This document shows positions 43,842 to 51,834 of a stretch of 64,000 nt of DNA, in pieces (within the stretch, counting starts at the first letter, position 1; every line of letters begins with the position of its first letter). The notes under the pieces are model-generated. The model was not told the origin of the DNA. It did no database searches and saw only the letters and a program-made list of their open reading frames with translations. Location of the stretch: positions 1 through 64,000 of the forward strand of contig NZ_QDFT01000005.1 in NCBI RefSeq assembly GCF_003075375.1, written 5' to 3'. This DNA comes from Microbacterium testaceum (GTDB lineage Bacteria; Actinomycetota; Actinomycetes; Actinomycetales; Microbacteriaceae). Position numbers and translations under genes: made by a program.

Positions 43842-46202
43842 ATGAGCACGGGCAGCGCTGCGCCGAGAGTCGCACCGGCCCGAGGCATCGACATCCACGA
43901 CCTGGTCGCACGCGTCCGGGCGGGACTCCGCCCCGACGTCGACCAGACCGAGGCCCTGCTGGGCGCGCCCCTCGACGTGCTCCTGCCCGCCGCGTCGGCT
44001 TTGCGCGACGAGGGCCTCGCGCTCGCGGGCCGCCCGGGCGTCATCACCTACTCGCGCAAGGTGTTCGTGCCGCTCACGACGCTCTGCCGCGATCGCTGCC
44101 ACTACTGCGTCTTCGTCGACACCCCCGGCCAGCTCGCCCTGCTGCGCAAGCCCGCGTACATGAGCCCCGAACAGGTGCTCACCGTCGTCCGACAGGGCCA
44201 GGCCCTCGGCTGCAAAGAGGCCCTGCTGACCCTGGGCGACCGCCCCGAGGAGCGCTGGCCCGAGGCGCGCGCGTGGCTCGACGAGCACGGATTCGCGTCG
44301 ACCATCGACTACGTCGCGCACATCGCCCGGCTGATCACCGCCGAGACCGGCATGCTCGTGCACGCCAACCCCGGCGTGATGCACCCCGACGAACTCGCCG
44401 CGCTCCGGCCCGTCTCGCCCTCGATGGGCATGATGCTCGAGACGACGTCGCGGCGCCTGTACGAAGAGCCCGGCCAGGTGCACTTCGGTTCGCCCGACAA
44501 AGACCCCGCGCTGCGCCTGAGGGTGATCGACGACGCCGGGGCGGCCGGCATCCCGTTCACCACCGGGATCCTCGTGGGCATCGGCGAGACGGTGCGCGAC
44601 CGCGCCGAGTCGCTCGTCGCCCTGCGCGACATCGACGAACGGCACGGTCACGTGCAAGAGGTGATCGTGCAGAACTTCCGCGCGAAGCCCCGCACCGCCA
44701 TGCAGGGTGCGCCGGATGCCGACATGACCGAGTACCTCGCCGCGGTCGCCGTCGCGCGCCTGGTGTTCGGCCCCGACATGCGCATCCAGGTGCCGCCCAA
44801 CCTGTCCGACCCCCGCGAGCTCGGGCTGCTGGTCGCGGCGGGTATCGACGACTGGGGCGGGGTGTCGCCCCTCACGGCCGACCACGTCAATCCCGAGCGC
44901 CCGTGGCCGCAGATCGACGATCTCGCCGCCCACACGTCCGCGCACGGCTACACGTTGCGCGAGCGCCTGACCGCGCACCCGGAGTACGTGGCAGCGGCCG
45001 CGCGCTGGATCGACCCGGCGTTGCACGCTCCCCTGACGGCTCTGGCGGATGCCGAGGGCCTGGCGGCCGACGTCTCGCCCGCCGGGGCGCACGCGGCGCC
45101 TGCGCGCCGGAGCGCCGCCCCCGGCGCGAGCGACCCCGGCGTCCGCCGCCTCGCCGAGAGCGCCGCCGCCGACCCCCTGGCGCTCGACGACGCCGACTGG
45201 GAGCGCCTCCTGCGCGCGAGCGGGGCCGAGCTCGACGACCTCGCCGCCGCCGCCGACGACGCCCGGCGGTACACGGTCGGCGAGCCCGTCACCCTGGTGC
45301 AGAACCGCAACCTCACCTCGAGCGGGTTCCGACGCGCCGGTCGCGCCGCCCCCGGAGAGTTCGATCTCGACGACGCCACCGCCATCGCCGCGGATGCCGC
45401 CGAGCTCGGCGCGACCGAGATCTGCATCCAGGGCGCGCTCGACGCCGCCGAAGACCCGGCCTCGTATCTCGACCTCGTGCGGGCCGTGAAGCGCGGGGCC
45501 CCCGGCATCCACATCCACGCGTATCGCCCCCTCGACGTGCACGACCTGGCCGACCGCGGCGGCCTCGGCCTCGAGGGAGCCCTCGCCGCGATGCGCGACG
45601 CGGGCGTCGACACGGTGCCGGGCACGGGCGTCAAGATCCTCAGCGAGCGCGTACGCGCCCTCGTCGCCCCCGGCGACCTCCAGATCGATCGCTGGGTCGA
45701 GGGCATCACCGCCGCCCACCGCGCCGGGTTCCGCTCGACGTCGGTGCTGTTCTACGGTCACGTCGAGACCGCCGCCGAGCGCATCGCGCACCTGCGCCGC
45801 CTCCGGGCGATCCAGGACGACACGGGCGGTTTCGCCGAGTTCGTCCCGATCCCCCTGCCCGGCGGCGACGTGCCACTGGTCGCGGAGCGGGCTCCCCTCG
45901 ACGAGCATCGCGCGATGGTCGCGGTGTCGCGGCTGCTGCTGTCCGGCAGCATCCCGCACGTGCAGATCCCCTGGACCCGGGTCGGACGCGAGAGCGCCGC
46001 GGTGCTGCTGCGCGCGGGCGGAGACGACCTGGGCGGAACGCTCTACGACGGCCGCGTCCTACCCGACACGGGCATCGAGCACGGGCAGGAGCTCCCGGTC
46101 GACGCGGCCGAGCGCATCGCGCGCAGCCTGATGCGCCCGTTCCGTCTGCGCACGACGGACTACCGCGTGGCACCGACGCCTCTGACACGGGGATCCCGAT
46201 GA
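43842..46202 (+). CDS. fbiC: FbiC-type FO synthase (CofG-CofH fusion) with a CofH half lacking the radical-SAM cysteines
   Basis: A 786-residue protein; known FbiC proteins have about 850. The CofG half is intact: the cluster motif CRDRCHYC is at residues 82-89. The CofH half starts near 470, and TVGEPVTLVQNRN (to residue 490) aligns with the normal TVGDEVTYVVNRN. In typical FbiC the CofH cluster motif CxxxCxxC follows about ten residues later, but here LTSSGFRRAGRAAPGEF follows directly, about ten residues shorter and without cysteine. Only one Cys remains in this half. The barrel after it is recognisable (PGTGVKIL, FYGHVET, TGGFAEF, LGGTLYDG). FO synthesis needs both radical reactions, so this protein can at best do the CofG step. 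TAGCCT ends six bases before the ATG, a leaderless arrangement. Confidence 0.85.
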   Translation: MSTGSAAPRVAPARGIDIHDLVARVRAGLRPDVDQTEALLGAPLDVLLPAASALRDEGLALAGRPGVITYSRKVFVPLTTLCRDRCHYCVFVDTPGQLALLRKPAYMSPEQVLTVVRQGQALGCKEALLTLGDRPEERWPEARAWLDEHGFASTIDYVAHIARLITAETGMLVHANPGVMHPDELAALRPVSPSMGMMLETTSRRLYEEPGQVHFGSPDKDPALRLRVIDDAGAAGIPFTTGILVGIGETVRDRAESLVALRDIDERHGHVQEVIVQNFRAKPRTAMQGAPDADMTEYLAAVAVARLVFGPDMRIQVPPNLSDPRELGLLVAAGIDDWGGVSPLTADHVNPERPWPQIDDLAAHTSAHGYTLRERLTAHPEYVAAAARWIDPALHAPLTALADAEGLAADVSPAGAHAAPARRSAAPGASDPGVRRLAESAAADPLALDDADWERLLRASGAELDDLAAAADDARRYTVGEPVTLVQNRNLTSSGFRRAGRAAPGEFDLDDATAIAADAAELGATEICIQGALDAAEDPASYLDLVRAVKRGAPGIHIHAYRPLDVHDLADRGGLGLEGALAAMRDAGVDTVPGTGVKILSERVRALVAPGDLQIDRWVEGITAAHRAGFRSTSVLFYGHVETAAERIAHLRRLRAIQDDTGGFAEFVPIPLPGGDVPLVAERAPLDEHRAMVAVSRLLLSGSIPHVQIPWTRVGRESAAVLLRAGGDDLGGTLYDGRVLPDTGIEHGQELPVDAAERIARSLMRPFRLRTTDYRVAPTPLTRGSR

Positions 46203-47695
46203 CCGCGCGCATCGTCGACGTGGTCGTCGTCGGCGCGGGCTTCGCGGGGCTGGCGATGGCCGGCGCTCTGCGCCGAGCGGGACGCGACGACATCCTCGTC
46301 CTCGAGCGCGCCGGCGACGTCGGCGGCACGTGGCGCGACAACACCTACCCCGGCGTCGCGTGCGACGTGCCGGCGCACCTCTACAGTCTCGCGGCGCACC
46401 CGAACCCCGACTGGTCGCGCACCTTCGCCTCGGGGAGCGAGATCCAGGGGTACCTGCGCGACGTCGCGGCCCGCGAAGGCCTCGGCGACCGTCTGCGCCT
46501 GCGCACGCCCCTCCTCGGAGCGCGGTGGGATGCCGACGACTCCGTCTGGCGCATCGACACCGGCGCCGAGCCGGTCGTCGCCCGCTCGCTGGTCCTCGCG
46601 TGCGGCCGCCTCACCGAACCGCACGTCCCCGCGATCTCGGGGCTCGAGTCCTTCGACGGGCCGTTGTTCCACTCCGCACGTTGGGACCACGACGTCGACC
46701 TCACCGGAAAGCGGGTCGCCGTCGTCGGCACCGGGGCGAGCGCCGTGCAGCTCGTCCCCGAGCTCGCCCGCCGGGCCGCCCACGTCACCCTCTTCCAGCG
46801 GACGCCCGCGTGGATCGTCCCGCGCGGCGGCGGCGCCATCGCGCCGGCCGAGCGCGAACGCCTCGCCGCGCACCCGGGAGAGCTGGCGCGCCTGCGCGCC
46901 GACCTGTACGCCGAGGGAGAGCAGCGCTTCGCCTCGCGTTCGGGGGATGCCGTGGCATCCGCCGCCGCCCGCGACGCCGCGCTGCGGCACCTGCACGCGC
47001 AGGTCGCCGACCCGGCGCTGCGCCGGGCGCTCACCCCCGACTACGCGTTCGGATGCAAGCGCGTCCTGCTGTCGGACGCGTTCTATCCCGCCGTCGCCTC
47101 GGACGCGGTGTCGCTCGAGCCCACGGCCCTCACCACCGTCGAGGGCTCGACCCTCACCGCCGCGAGCGGCGCCCGCCATCGGGCCGACGTCCTCGTGCTC
47201 GCCACCGGCTTCGCCGCGGCCGAGCAGCCCTACGCCGATCTCGTCCACGGCGAGAGCGACACCCTCGCCGCGCACTGGTCGCGGGGCATGACGTCGTTCG
47301 GCTCGACCGTGGTCGCGGGCTTCCCCAACCTGTTCGTCCTGAACGGCCCCAACGCCAGCCTCGGCCACAATTCCGCCGTCCTCATGGCCGAGGAGCAGGC
47401 GGCCTACGTCGTGCGCACGCTCGCCGAACGCGACCGGCGGCCCTCGCGCGTGCTGCGCGTGCGGCCCGAAGCCGAGGCGGCGTACACCGAAGAGATCGCC
47501 GCGGCCGCGGCATCCACCCCCTGGCTGACCGGGGGATGCCGCAACTGGTACGTCGACGCGCGCTCGGGGCGGCTCACGCTGCTGTGGCCGGGCACCGTCC
47601 AGGCGTTCCGCGAGCGACTGACCGGCGCCGACGGAGCCGAGTTCGAACCCGCGCACACCCCCGTGCGCGGCTGTGAGGTTGGAGGAGAGAGATGA
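46199..47695 (+). CDS. Flavin monooxygenase of the Baeyer-Villiger type
   Basis: A 498-residue FAD/NADPH enzyme. VVVGAGFAGLAMAG near 9-22 binds FAD and VVGTGASAVQ near 181 binds NADPH. Between them, FDGPLFHSARWD near 153-164 is the Baeyer-Villiger fingerprint (FxGxxxHxxxW followed by P or D). It inserts oxygen next to a ketone or oxidises a heteroatom. The ATG overlaps the fbiC stop (ATGA) and its own stop overlaps fgd (ATGA), so it is built into the F420 operon, which is not a usual place for such an enzyme. Its substrate is unknown. Confidence 0.87.
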   Translation: MTARIVDVVVVGAGFAGLAMAGALRRAGRDDILVLERAGDVGGTWRDNTYPGVACDVPAHLYSLAAHPNPDWSRTFASGSEIQGYLRDVAAREGLGDRLRLRTPLLGARWDADDSVWRIDTGAEPVVARSLVLACGRLTEPHVPAISGLESFDGPLFHSARWDHDVDLTGKRVAVVGTGASAVQLVPELARRAAHVTLFQRTPAWIVPRGGGAIAPAERERLAAHPGELARLRADLYAEGEQRFASRSGDAVASAAARDAALRHLHAQVADPALRRALTPDYAFGCKRVLLSDAFYPAVASDAVSLEPTALTTVEGSTLTAASGARHRADVLVLATGFAAAEQPYADLVHGESDTLAAHWSRGMTSFGSTVVAGFPNLFVLNGPNASLGHNSAVLMAEEQAAYVVRTLAERDRRPSRVLRVRPEAEAAYTEEIAAAAASTPWLTGGCRNWYVDARSGRLTLLWPGTVQAFRERLTGADGAEFEPAHTPVRGCEVGGER

Positions 47696-48702
47696 GCGTT
47701 CCCCTGCGTTTCGGCTACAAGGCCTCGAGCGAGCAGTTCGGGCCGAACGAGCTGCTGGAGTTCGGCGTGCTCGCCGAAGAGGTCGGCTTCGATTCGGTCT
47801 TCCTCTCCGACCACCTGCAGCCGTGGATGCACGACGGCGGGCACGCCCCCAACGCCCTGCCGTGGCTGGGTGCCCTCGGCGCCCGCACCTCGCGCGTCAT
47901 CATCGGCACGAGCGTGCTCACCCCCACGTTCCGCTACCACCCCGGTGTCATCGCGCAGGTGTTCGCCACCCTCGGCGTGATGTACCCCGGCCGCGTCGTC
48001 CTGGGCGTCGGGACGGGCGAGGCGCTCAACGAGGTCACCCTCGGGCTGGACTGGCCCGAGCCGCCCGAGCGCTTCCAGCGCCTCAAAGAGGCCATCACCA
48101 TCATCAACGAGCTGTGGGCCGACGAGCGCGTCACCTACGAGGGCACGTACTACTCGGTGAAGGATGCCACCATCTACGACCGCCCCGCGCAGAAGGTGCC
48201 GATCTACATCGGCGCCTCGGGGCCGGCCGCCACGCGCCTGGCCGGCCGCATCGCCGAGGGCTACATCACCACGAGCGGCAAGGACCCCGAGCTCTACACC
48301 GACAAGCTGCTGCCCGCCCTCGACGACGGACTCTCCAAGGCCGGGCGCACGCGCGACGACGTCGACACGCTCATGGAGGTCAAGGTCTCGTACCACCCCG
48401 ACCACGACACCGCCCTCGAGAAGACGCGCTTCTGGGCCCCGCTCGCCCTCACGGCCGAAGAGAAGATGAGCGTGCACGACCCCATCGAGATGCAGCGGCT
48501 CGCGAACGAGCTGCCGATCGAGCGCGCGGCATCCCGCTTCATCGTGTCGACCGATCCCGACGAGCACGTCGAACGCATCGCGCGCTACGTCGACCTGGGG
48601 TTCCGGCACCTGGTGTTCCACGACCCCGGCCACGACCAGCGCGAGTTCCTGCACATGTACGGCGAAGAGATCCTGCCGCGCCTGCGCAAGCGCTTCGGCT
48701 GA
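47692..48702 (+). CDS. fgd: F420-dependent glucose-6-phosphate dehydrogenase
   Basis: A 336-residue luciferase-like (LLM) enzyme that follows mycobacterial Fgd1 over its length: GYKASSEQF at the N-terminus, SDHLQPW (Asp40, His41 and Trp45 at the F420 pocket), SVLTPTFRY, GVGTGEALNE with the catalytic Glu, TSGKDPELYT with the phosphate-binding Lys, and FHDPGHDQREFL. It oxidises glucose 6-phosphate and makes F420H2. GGAGGAGA before the ATG is a strong ribosome binding site. Its full conservation argues that the cell still uses F420, in contrast with the damaged CofH half next door. Confidence 0.95.
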   Translation: MSVPLRFGYKASSEQFGPNELLEFGVLAEEVGFDSVFLSDHLQPWMHDGGHAPNALPWLGALGARTSRVIIGTSVLTPTFRYHPGVIAQVFATLGVMYPGRVVLGVGTGEALNEVTLGLDWPEPPERFQRLKEAITIINELWADERVTYEGTYYSVKDATIYDRPAQKVPIYIGASGPAATRLAGRIAEGYITTSGKDPELYTDKLLPALDDGLSKAGRTRDDVDTLMEVKVSYHPDHDTALEKTRFWAPLALTAEEKMSVHDPIEMQRLANELPIERAASRFIVSTDPDEHVERIARYVDLGFRHLVFHDPGHDQREFLHMYGEEILPRLRKRFG

Positions 48703-48789
48703 CGCGGGGCGCGGCGCCGACATGCACACCGTCCGGCGCCGCGCCACCCCCATCCGCTGATGTCGGCGGTTCGACGCACAATGGAGACG

Positions 48790-49425
48790 ATGAGAACCCC
48801 TGACACCTCCGGCTGGACGATCATCGTCCCGGTCAAACCCGCCGCCGTCGGCAAGTCGCGCCTGATCGACGTGGGCACCGACCGCGAGGCGCTCGCCCGC
48901 GCGATCGCGCTCGACACGATCACCGCCGCGGCGGCCGCCGACCGTGTGACCCGGGTGATCGTCGTCACCGACGACGCCGGGGTCCGCGCCGAGCTCCGGC
49001 GCGTGCGCTCCGTCGACGTCGTCCCCGAGGGCGACACCCGCGGACTCGACGCCGCGATCGCCCTGGGCGCCGACGCCGCGGGTCTCGGTGTGCCGCGCGC
49101 CGCGCTGCTGGGCGATGTCCCGGCCCTCCGTCCCGCCGATCTCGACGCCGCGCTCGCGCTCGCGGCATCCGTCGAACGGGGTCTGGTTCCGGATGCCGAG
49201 GGCACCGGCTCCACCTTCATCACCGCCCGCGCGGGAGCCGTCTGGGTCTCGGCCTTCGGCGAGGACTCCGCCGCGCGCCACCGCCTGCTCGGCTGCACCG
49301 ACCTCGCGGTCGAGCGCGGCTCGACGCTGCACCGCGACGTCGACACCGCCGCACAGCTGTCGGAGGCCGTGGCCCTGGGGGTCGGGCGGCACACGTCCGC
49401 GGTGCTGGCCTCGGCCGCCGCCTGA
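48790..49425 (+). CDS. cofC: CofC/FbiD phospho(enol)lactate guanylyltransferase
   Basis: A 211-residue nucleotidyltransferase with the CofC pattern: IIVPVKPAAVGKSRL near 9-23, VIVVTDD near 57, EGDTRGLDAAI near 80, LLGDVPALRPADL with the metal-binding Asp near 105, and GTGSTFI near 138. It activates 2-phospholactate or phosphoenolpyruvate with GTP for transfer by CofD. I prefer the ATG at 48790: CACAAT ends seven bases earlier (leaderless). ATGs at 48760 and 48781 are alternatives. Confidence 0.9.
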   Translation: MRTPDTSGWTIIVPVKPAAVGKSRLIDVGTDREALARAIALDTITAAAAADRVTRVIVVTDDAGVRAELRRVRSVDVVPEGDTRGLDAAIALGADAAGLGVPRAALLGDVPALRPADLDAALALAASVERGLVPDAEGTGSTFITARAGAVWVSAFGEDSAARHRLLGCTDLAVERGSTLHRDVDTAAQLSEAVALGVGRHTSAVLASAAA

Positions 49426-49566
49426 CGCGTCGCGGCGGCGGGGGCTTGCCGCGCCTTCGCGCGGGTGGCGGCGGGTGGCGTTGCCGCGGCCCCGGCCGCT
49501 GGCGGTGGTCGACTGCCGACCTTTGCGCGGGCCTCGCCGAAAGCCCGGGCATCCGCCGACGCCACC

Positions 49567-49638
49567 GAGCTCGGAGAAACGCGCGAAACTCGGACATTCT
49601 CGCGCGCAACATCCGAGTTTCGCGCGAAAGTCCGAGCC
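49567..49638. repeat. 72-bp hairpin unit, copy 1 (GAGCTCGGAGAAACGCGCG class)
   Basis: The arms CTCGGAGAAACGCGCG... and its partner pair at 21 of 25 positions; the four non-pairing bases are GAAA against CTTT's complement, as if that block had been flipped. The loop is CATTCTCGCGCGCAACA. An almost identical copy lies 164 bp downstream. The 440-bp gap between cofC and cofD (convergent) has no gene. Confidence 0.88.
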
Positions 49639-49730
49639 GACGACCGCCAGCCCGGGACCGCGCCCCCCGCGCCGGCCGACGCTCCGGCGCTCCGGCGCTC
49701 CGGCGCGGGCGCACCCCACACCCCACCACC

Positions 49731-49802
49731 GAGCTCGGAGAAACGCGCGAAACTCGGACATTCTCGCGCGCAACATCCGAGTTCCGCGCGAAAGTCCGAG
49801 CC
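49731..49802. repeat. 72-bp hairpin unit, copy 2
   Basis: Identical to 49567-49638 except for one T-to-C change (GAGTTTCGCG to GAGTTCCGCG), which breaks one pair. The last bases shared are GAGCC. Recent duplication or gene conversion is likely. Confidence 0.9.
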
Positions 49803-49865
49803 GGTGACGCCGAGCGCCCGCACACGACGCCCCCGCGCGCGGCGCCCCGCAGCGTGTCCCGGCGC

Positions 49866-50831
49866 CTACGCCCGCAGCGCCGCCTCGGCGATCGCCGCGG
49901 ACGTCTCTTCGTCGCGCATCCACAGCGGCGCCACCACGGCGCGCACCCCCGCCGCCTCGACCTCGGCCGCCGCGTCCGCGTCCTCCTCGGCGAGCAGCCA
50001 CGCGTCGAGCACCCCGTCCGCCGATCGCGCGCCGTAGTGCCGCGCCACGGCCGCGGCCGAGGTATCCACGCCGATCGCCGTCAGACACACGTCCGCCATG
50101 CCGCGCACCACGCGGCCGCCGATGATCGGCGAGACGCCCACCACCCGGGCCGCCGTCGCCCGCAGCGCTTCGCGCACGCCCGGCACCGCCAGGATCGGGC
50201 CGATCGACACGACCGGATTCGAGGGGGCGAGCAGCACGACGTCGGCCGAGGCGATGGCCTCCTGCACACCGGGCGCCGGCTCGGCATCCGTGATTCCCGG
50301 GTTCTCGAACGCCCGGGGAGTCAGCTGCGCGCGATGGCGCGTCCACCACTCCTGGAAGTGCATCCGCCGACCGTCCTCCAGCAGCACGTGCGTGTCGACC
50401 TCGCTGTCGGTCATCGGCAGCAGATGGATGCCGAGCCCCCACCGCTCCCCCATGCGGGCGATCACGTGGGTCGGCGTCAGCCCCTCGCGCAGCCAGCCGG
50501 TGCGGGCGAGGTGGGTGCCCAGGTCGAGGTCGCCGAGCGTGAACCACGGCCAGCCGGCGCCCCACGCCTGAAGTTCCTCGTTGACGCGTTCGGTGTCGCC
50601 CGCGCGGCCCCACCCGCGCTCGGTGTCGTTCACCCCGGCGAGGGCGTAGGTGATCGAGTCGACGTCGGGTTGCAGACGAACCCCGGAGAGCCACAGGTCG
50701 TCGCCGGTGTTGACGACGACGGTCGCCTCGGGCGCGCCGAGCCGGCGCAGCGCGGCGCGAACGCCGAGAGTGAACTTCGACCCCCCGACTCCACCGGCGA
50801 GAACCACGACACGGGGCTGAGGAGGACGCAT
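49866..50831 (-). CDS. cofD: 2-phospho-L-lactate transferase CofD/FbiA
   Basis: A 321-residue CofD-family enzyme. VVVLAGGVGGSKFTLGV at residues 8-24, VVNTGDDLWLSGVRLQPDVDSI near 39-60, GDLDLGTHL near 100 and LAPSNPVVSIGPIL near 200 are the family blocks. It joins the activated phospholactyl or phosphoenolpyruvyl group to FO to give F420-0. AAGACT ends six bases before the ATG, fitting a leaderless start. The next enzyme, CofE/FbiB, is not in the window. Confidence 0.95.
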   Translation of the reverse strand: MRPPQPRVVVLAGGVGGSKFTLGVRAALRRLGAPEATVVVNTGDDLWLSGVRLQPDVDSITYALAGVNDTERGWGRAGDTERVNEELQAWGAGWPWFTLGDLDLGTHLARTGWLREGLTPTHVIARMGERWGLGIHLLPMTDSEVDTHVLLEDGRRMHFQEWWTRHRAQLTPRAFENPGITDAEPAPGVQEAIASADVVLLAPSNPVVSIGPILAVPGVREALRATAARVVGVSPIIGGRVVRGMADVCLTAIGVDTSAAAVARHYGARSADGVLDAWLLAEEDADAAAEVEAAGVRAVVAPLWMRDEETSAAIAEAALRA

Positions 50832-50916
50832 TGGTTCAGTCTTTCACCCTGTGGAGGGACGTGAGAATGTTCACATCTTCCCTCCGACGGAGGGGAGCGC
50901 GACTGCCATCACCCGA

Positions 50917-51268
50917 GTGACAGATCTCTTCTCCTCTCGTGAAGCCGAGGCGGCGATCGCCCGTATCGAGCAGCAGGTCGCTGAGGCGCAGGTGCGTGCC
51001 GCGCAGGCGCAGCAGGTGCAGGCGGACATCGATGCGGTGCGGGCGACGGCGACGGCGCCGCGACGTGAGGTGGCGGTGACGGTGGATGCAACGGGCCGAT
51101 CCGACCAGCGACCTCCCGCCGACTCTCAACGACCTGATTACTCTGGTGAACGACGTAGTGAGGTCGGCGCAAGCCCTCGAGCCGGCACCGGTCACCACCC
51201 CGGGTAGATTCGTCGAACCACTCTTCTTCCTCGACGACCGCGCCGCAGAGAACTCGAGTACCTCCTGA
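50917..51268 (+). pseudogene. Frameshifted YbaB/EbfC-like gene
   Basis: One frame from about 50917 (GTG) gives an Ala/Gln-rich helix EAEAAIARIEQQVAEAQVR and then PRREVAVTVDATGR, the core of YbaB/EbfC nucleoid-associated proteins. The expected continuation SDLPPTLNDLITLVNDVVRSAQA appears in a different frame from about 51100, so a frameshift lies near 51095-51110. No good start codon with a ribosome binding site is seen either. Base composition here is less GC-rich than the surroundings. Confidence 0.55.
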
Positions 51269-51352
51269 GCGAGGTGGACGGCGCGCGCCACCGCAGAGCA
51301 CAACGCCGAACGAGCGGTGGGTTGGCTCGGTGAGCTCAGGGAAGGACGCACC

Positions 51353-51622
51353 ATGACCCTCGACACCGCCCTCACCGCCTACATCTGGGCCGACGACTCC
51401 GCCATCCCCGGCCGGCATCCCGAGGCCGTCCCCGATCGAGCCCTTCGCACCCACGTCGAGGGCCTGATCGACCGGATGGATGCCGTCACCCCCGGCGACG
51501 ACGCGACAGACCTGGCCGCGTGGGCTGACCGCACCGTCCGCGCGCTCGTTGCAGAGCGCGATGACGTGGGCGAAGCCGGCATCCGGGCTCTCTCCGCTCT
51601 CCTCAGCTGGACGTGGCGCTGA
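51353..51622 (+). CDS. Small hypothetical protein
   Basis: An 89-residue acidic, mostly helical protein, starting MTLDTALTAYIW and ending GIRALSALLSWTWR. GGAAGGA eight bases before the ATG is a good ribosome binding site. Codon use is normal for the window. I recognise no family. It follows a broken YbaB-like gene; in related genomes YbaB-like genes are often grouped with secreted WXG100-type and toxin/immunity genes, so an immunity-like role is one guess, without direct support. Confidence 0.55.
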   Translation: MTLDTALTAYIWADDSAIPGRHPEAVPDRALRTHVEGLIDRMDAVTPGDDATDLAAWADRTVRALVAERDDVGEAGIRALSALLSWTWR

Positions 51623-51834
51623 TCTCAGACCTGACCACGCGGGCACGGCTGCCACGTCGCGCGACGGCGCCGAGGTACCATCGACATCGGCCAGCACGCC
51701 ACGAGTCTCGAGAACAGCGGCGAGAAGGTGGACGGCGCGGGGCGTGCGGGCAGCATGACTCCAGCCTTCCGGCCGCACCTGCCCCGCGCATCATCGCGAA
51801 GGACGAAACATATCCTCCGCGAGCATTATCCCCG
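51623..51834. other. Gap with possible gene remnants
   Basis: No open gene. GCGAGAAGGTGGACGGCGCG (51718-51737 region) resembles GCGAGGTGGACGGCGCG at about 51270, on the other side of the small gene, as if a segment had been duplicated and then decayed. It ends at the hemL stop. Confidence 0.35.

Noticed and set aside
43842..46202. FbiC treated as a pseudogene or frameshift
   Set aside because: The frame is open throughout, recognisable CofH sequence continues on both sides of the missing motif, and start/stop overlaps with the next gene are intact.
49567..49802. CRISPR array
   Set aside because: Only two 72-bp units, each a hairpin, with a 92-bp gap and no cas genes.
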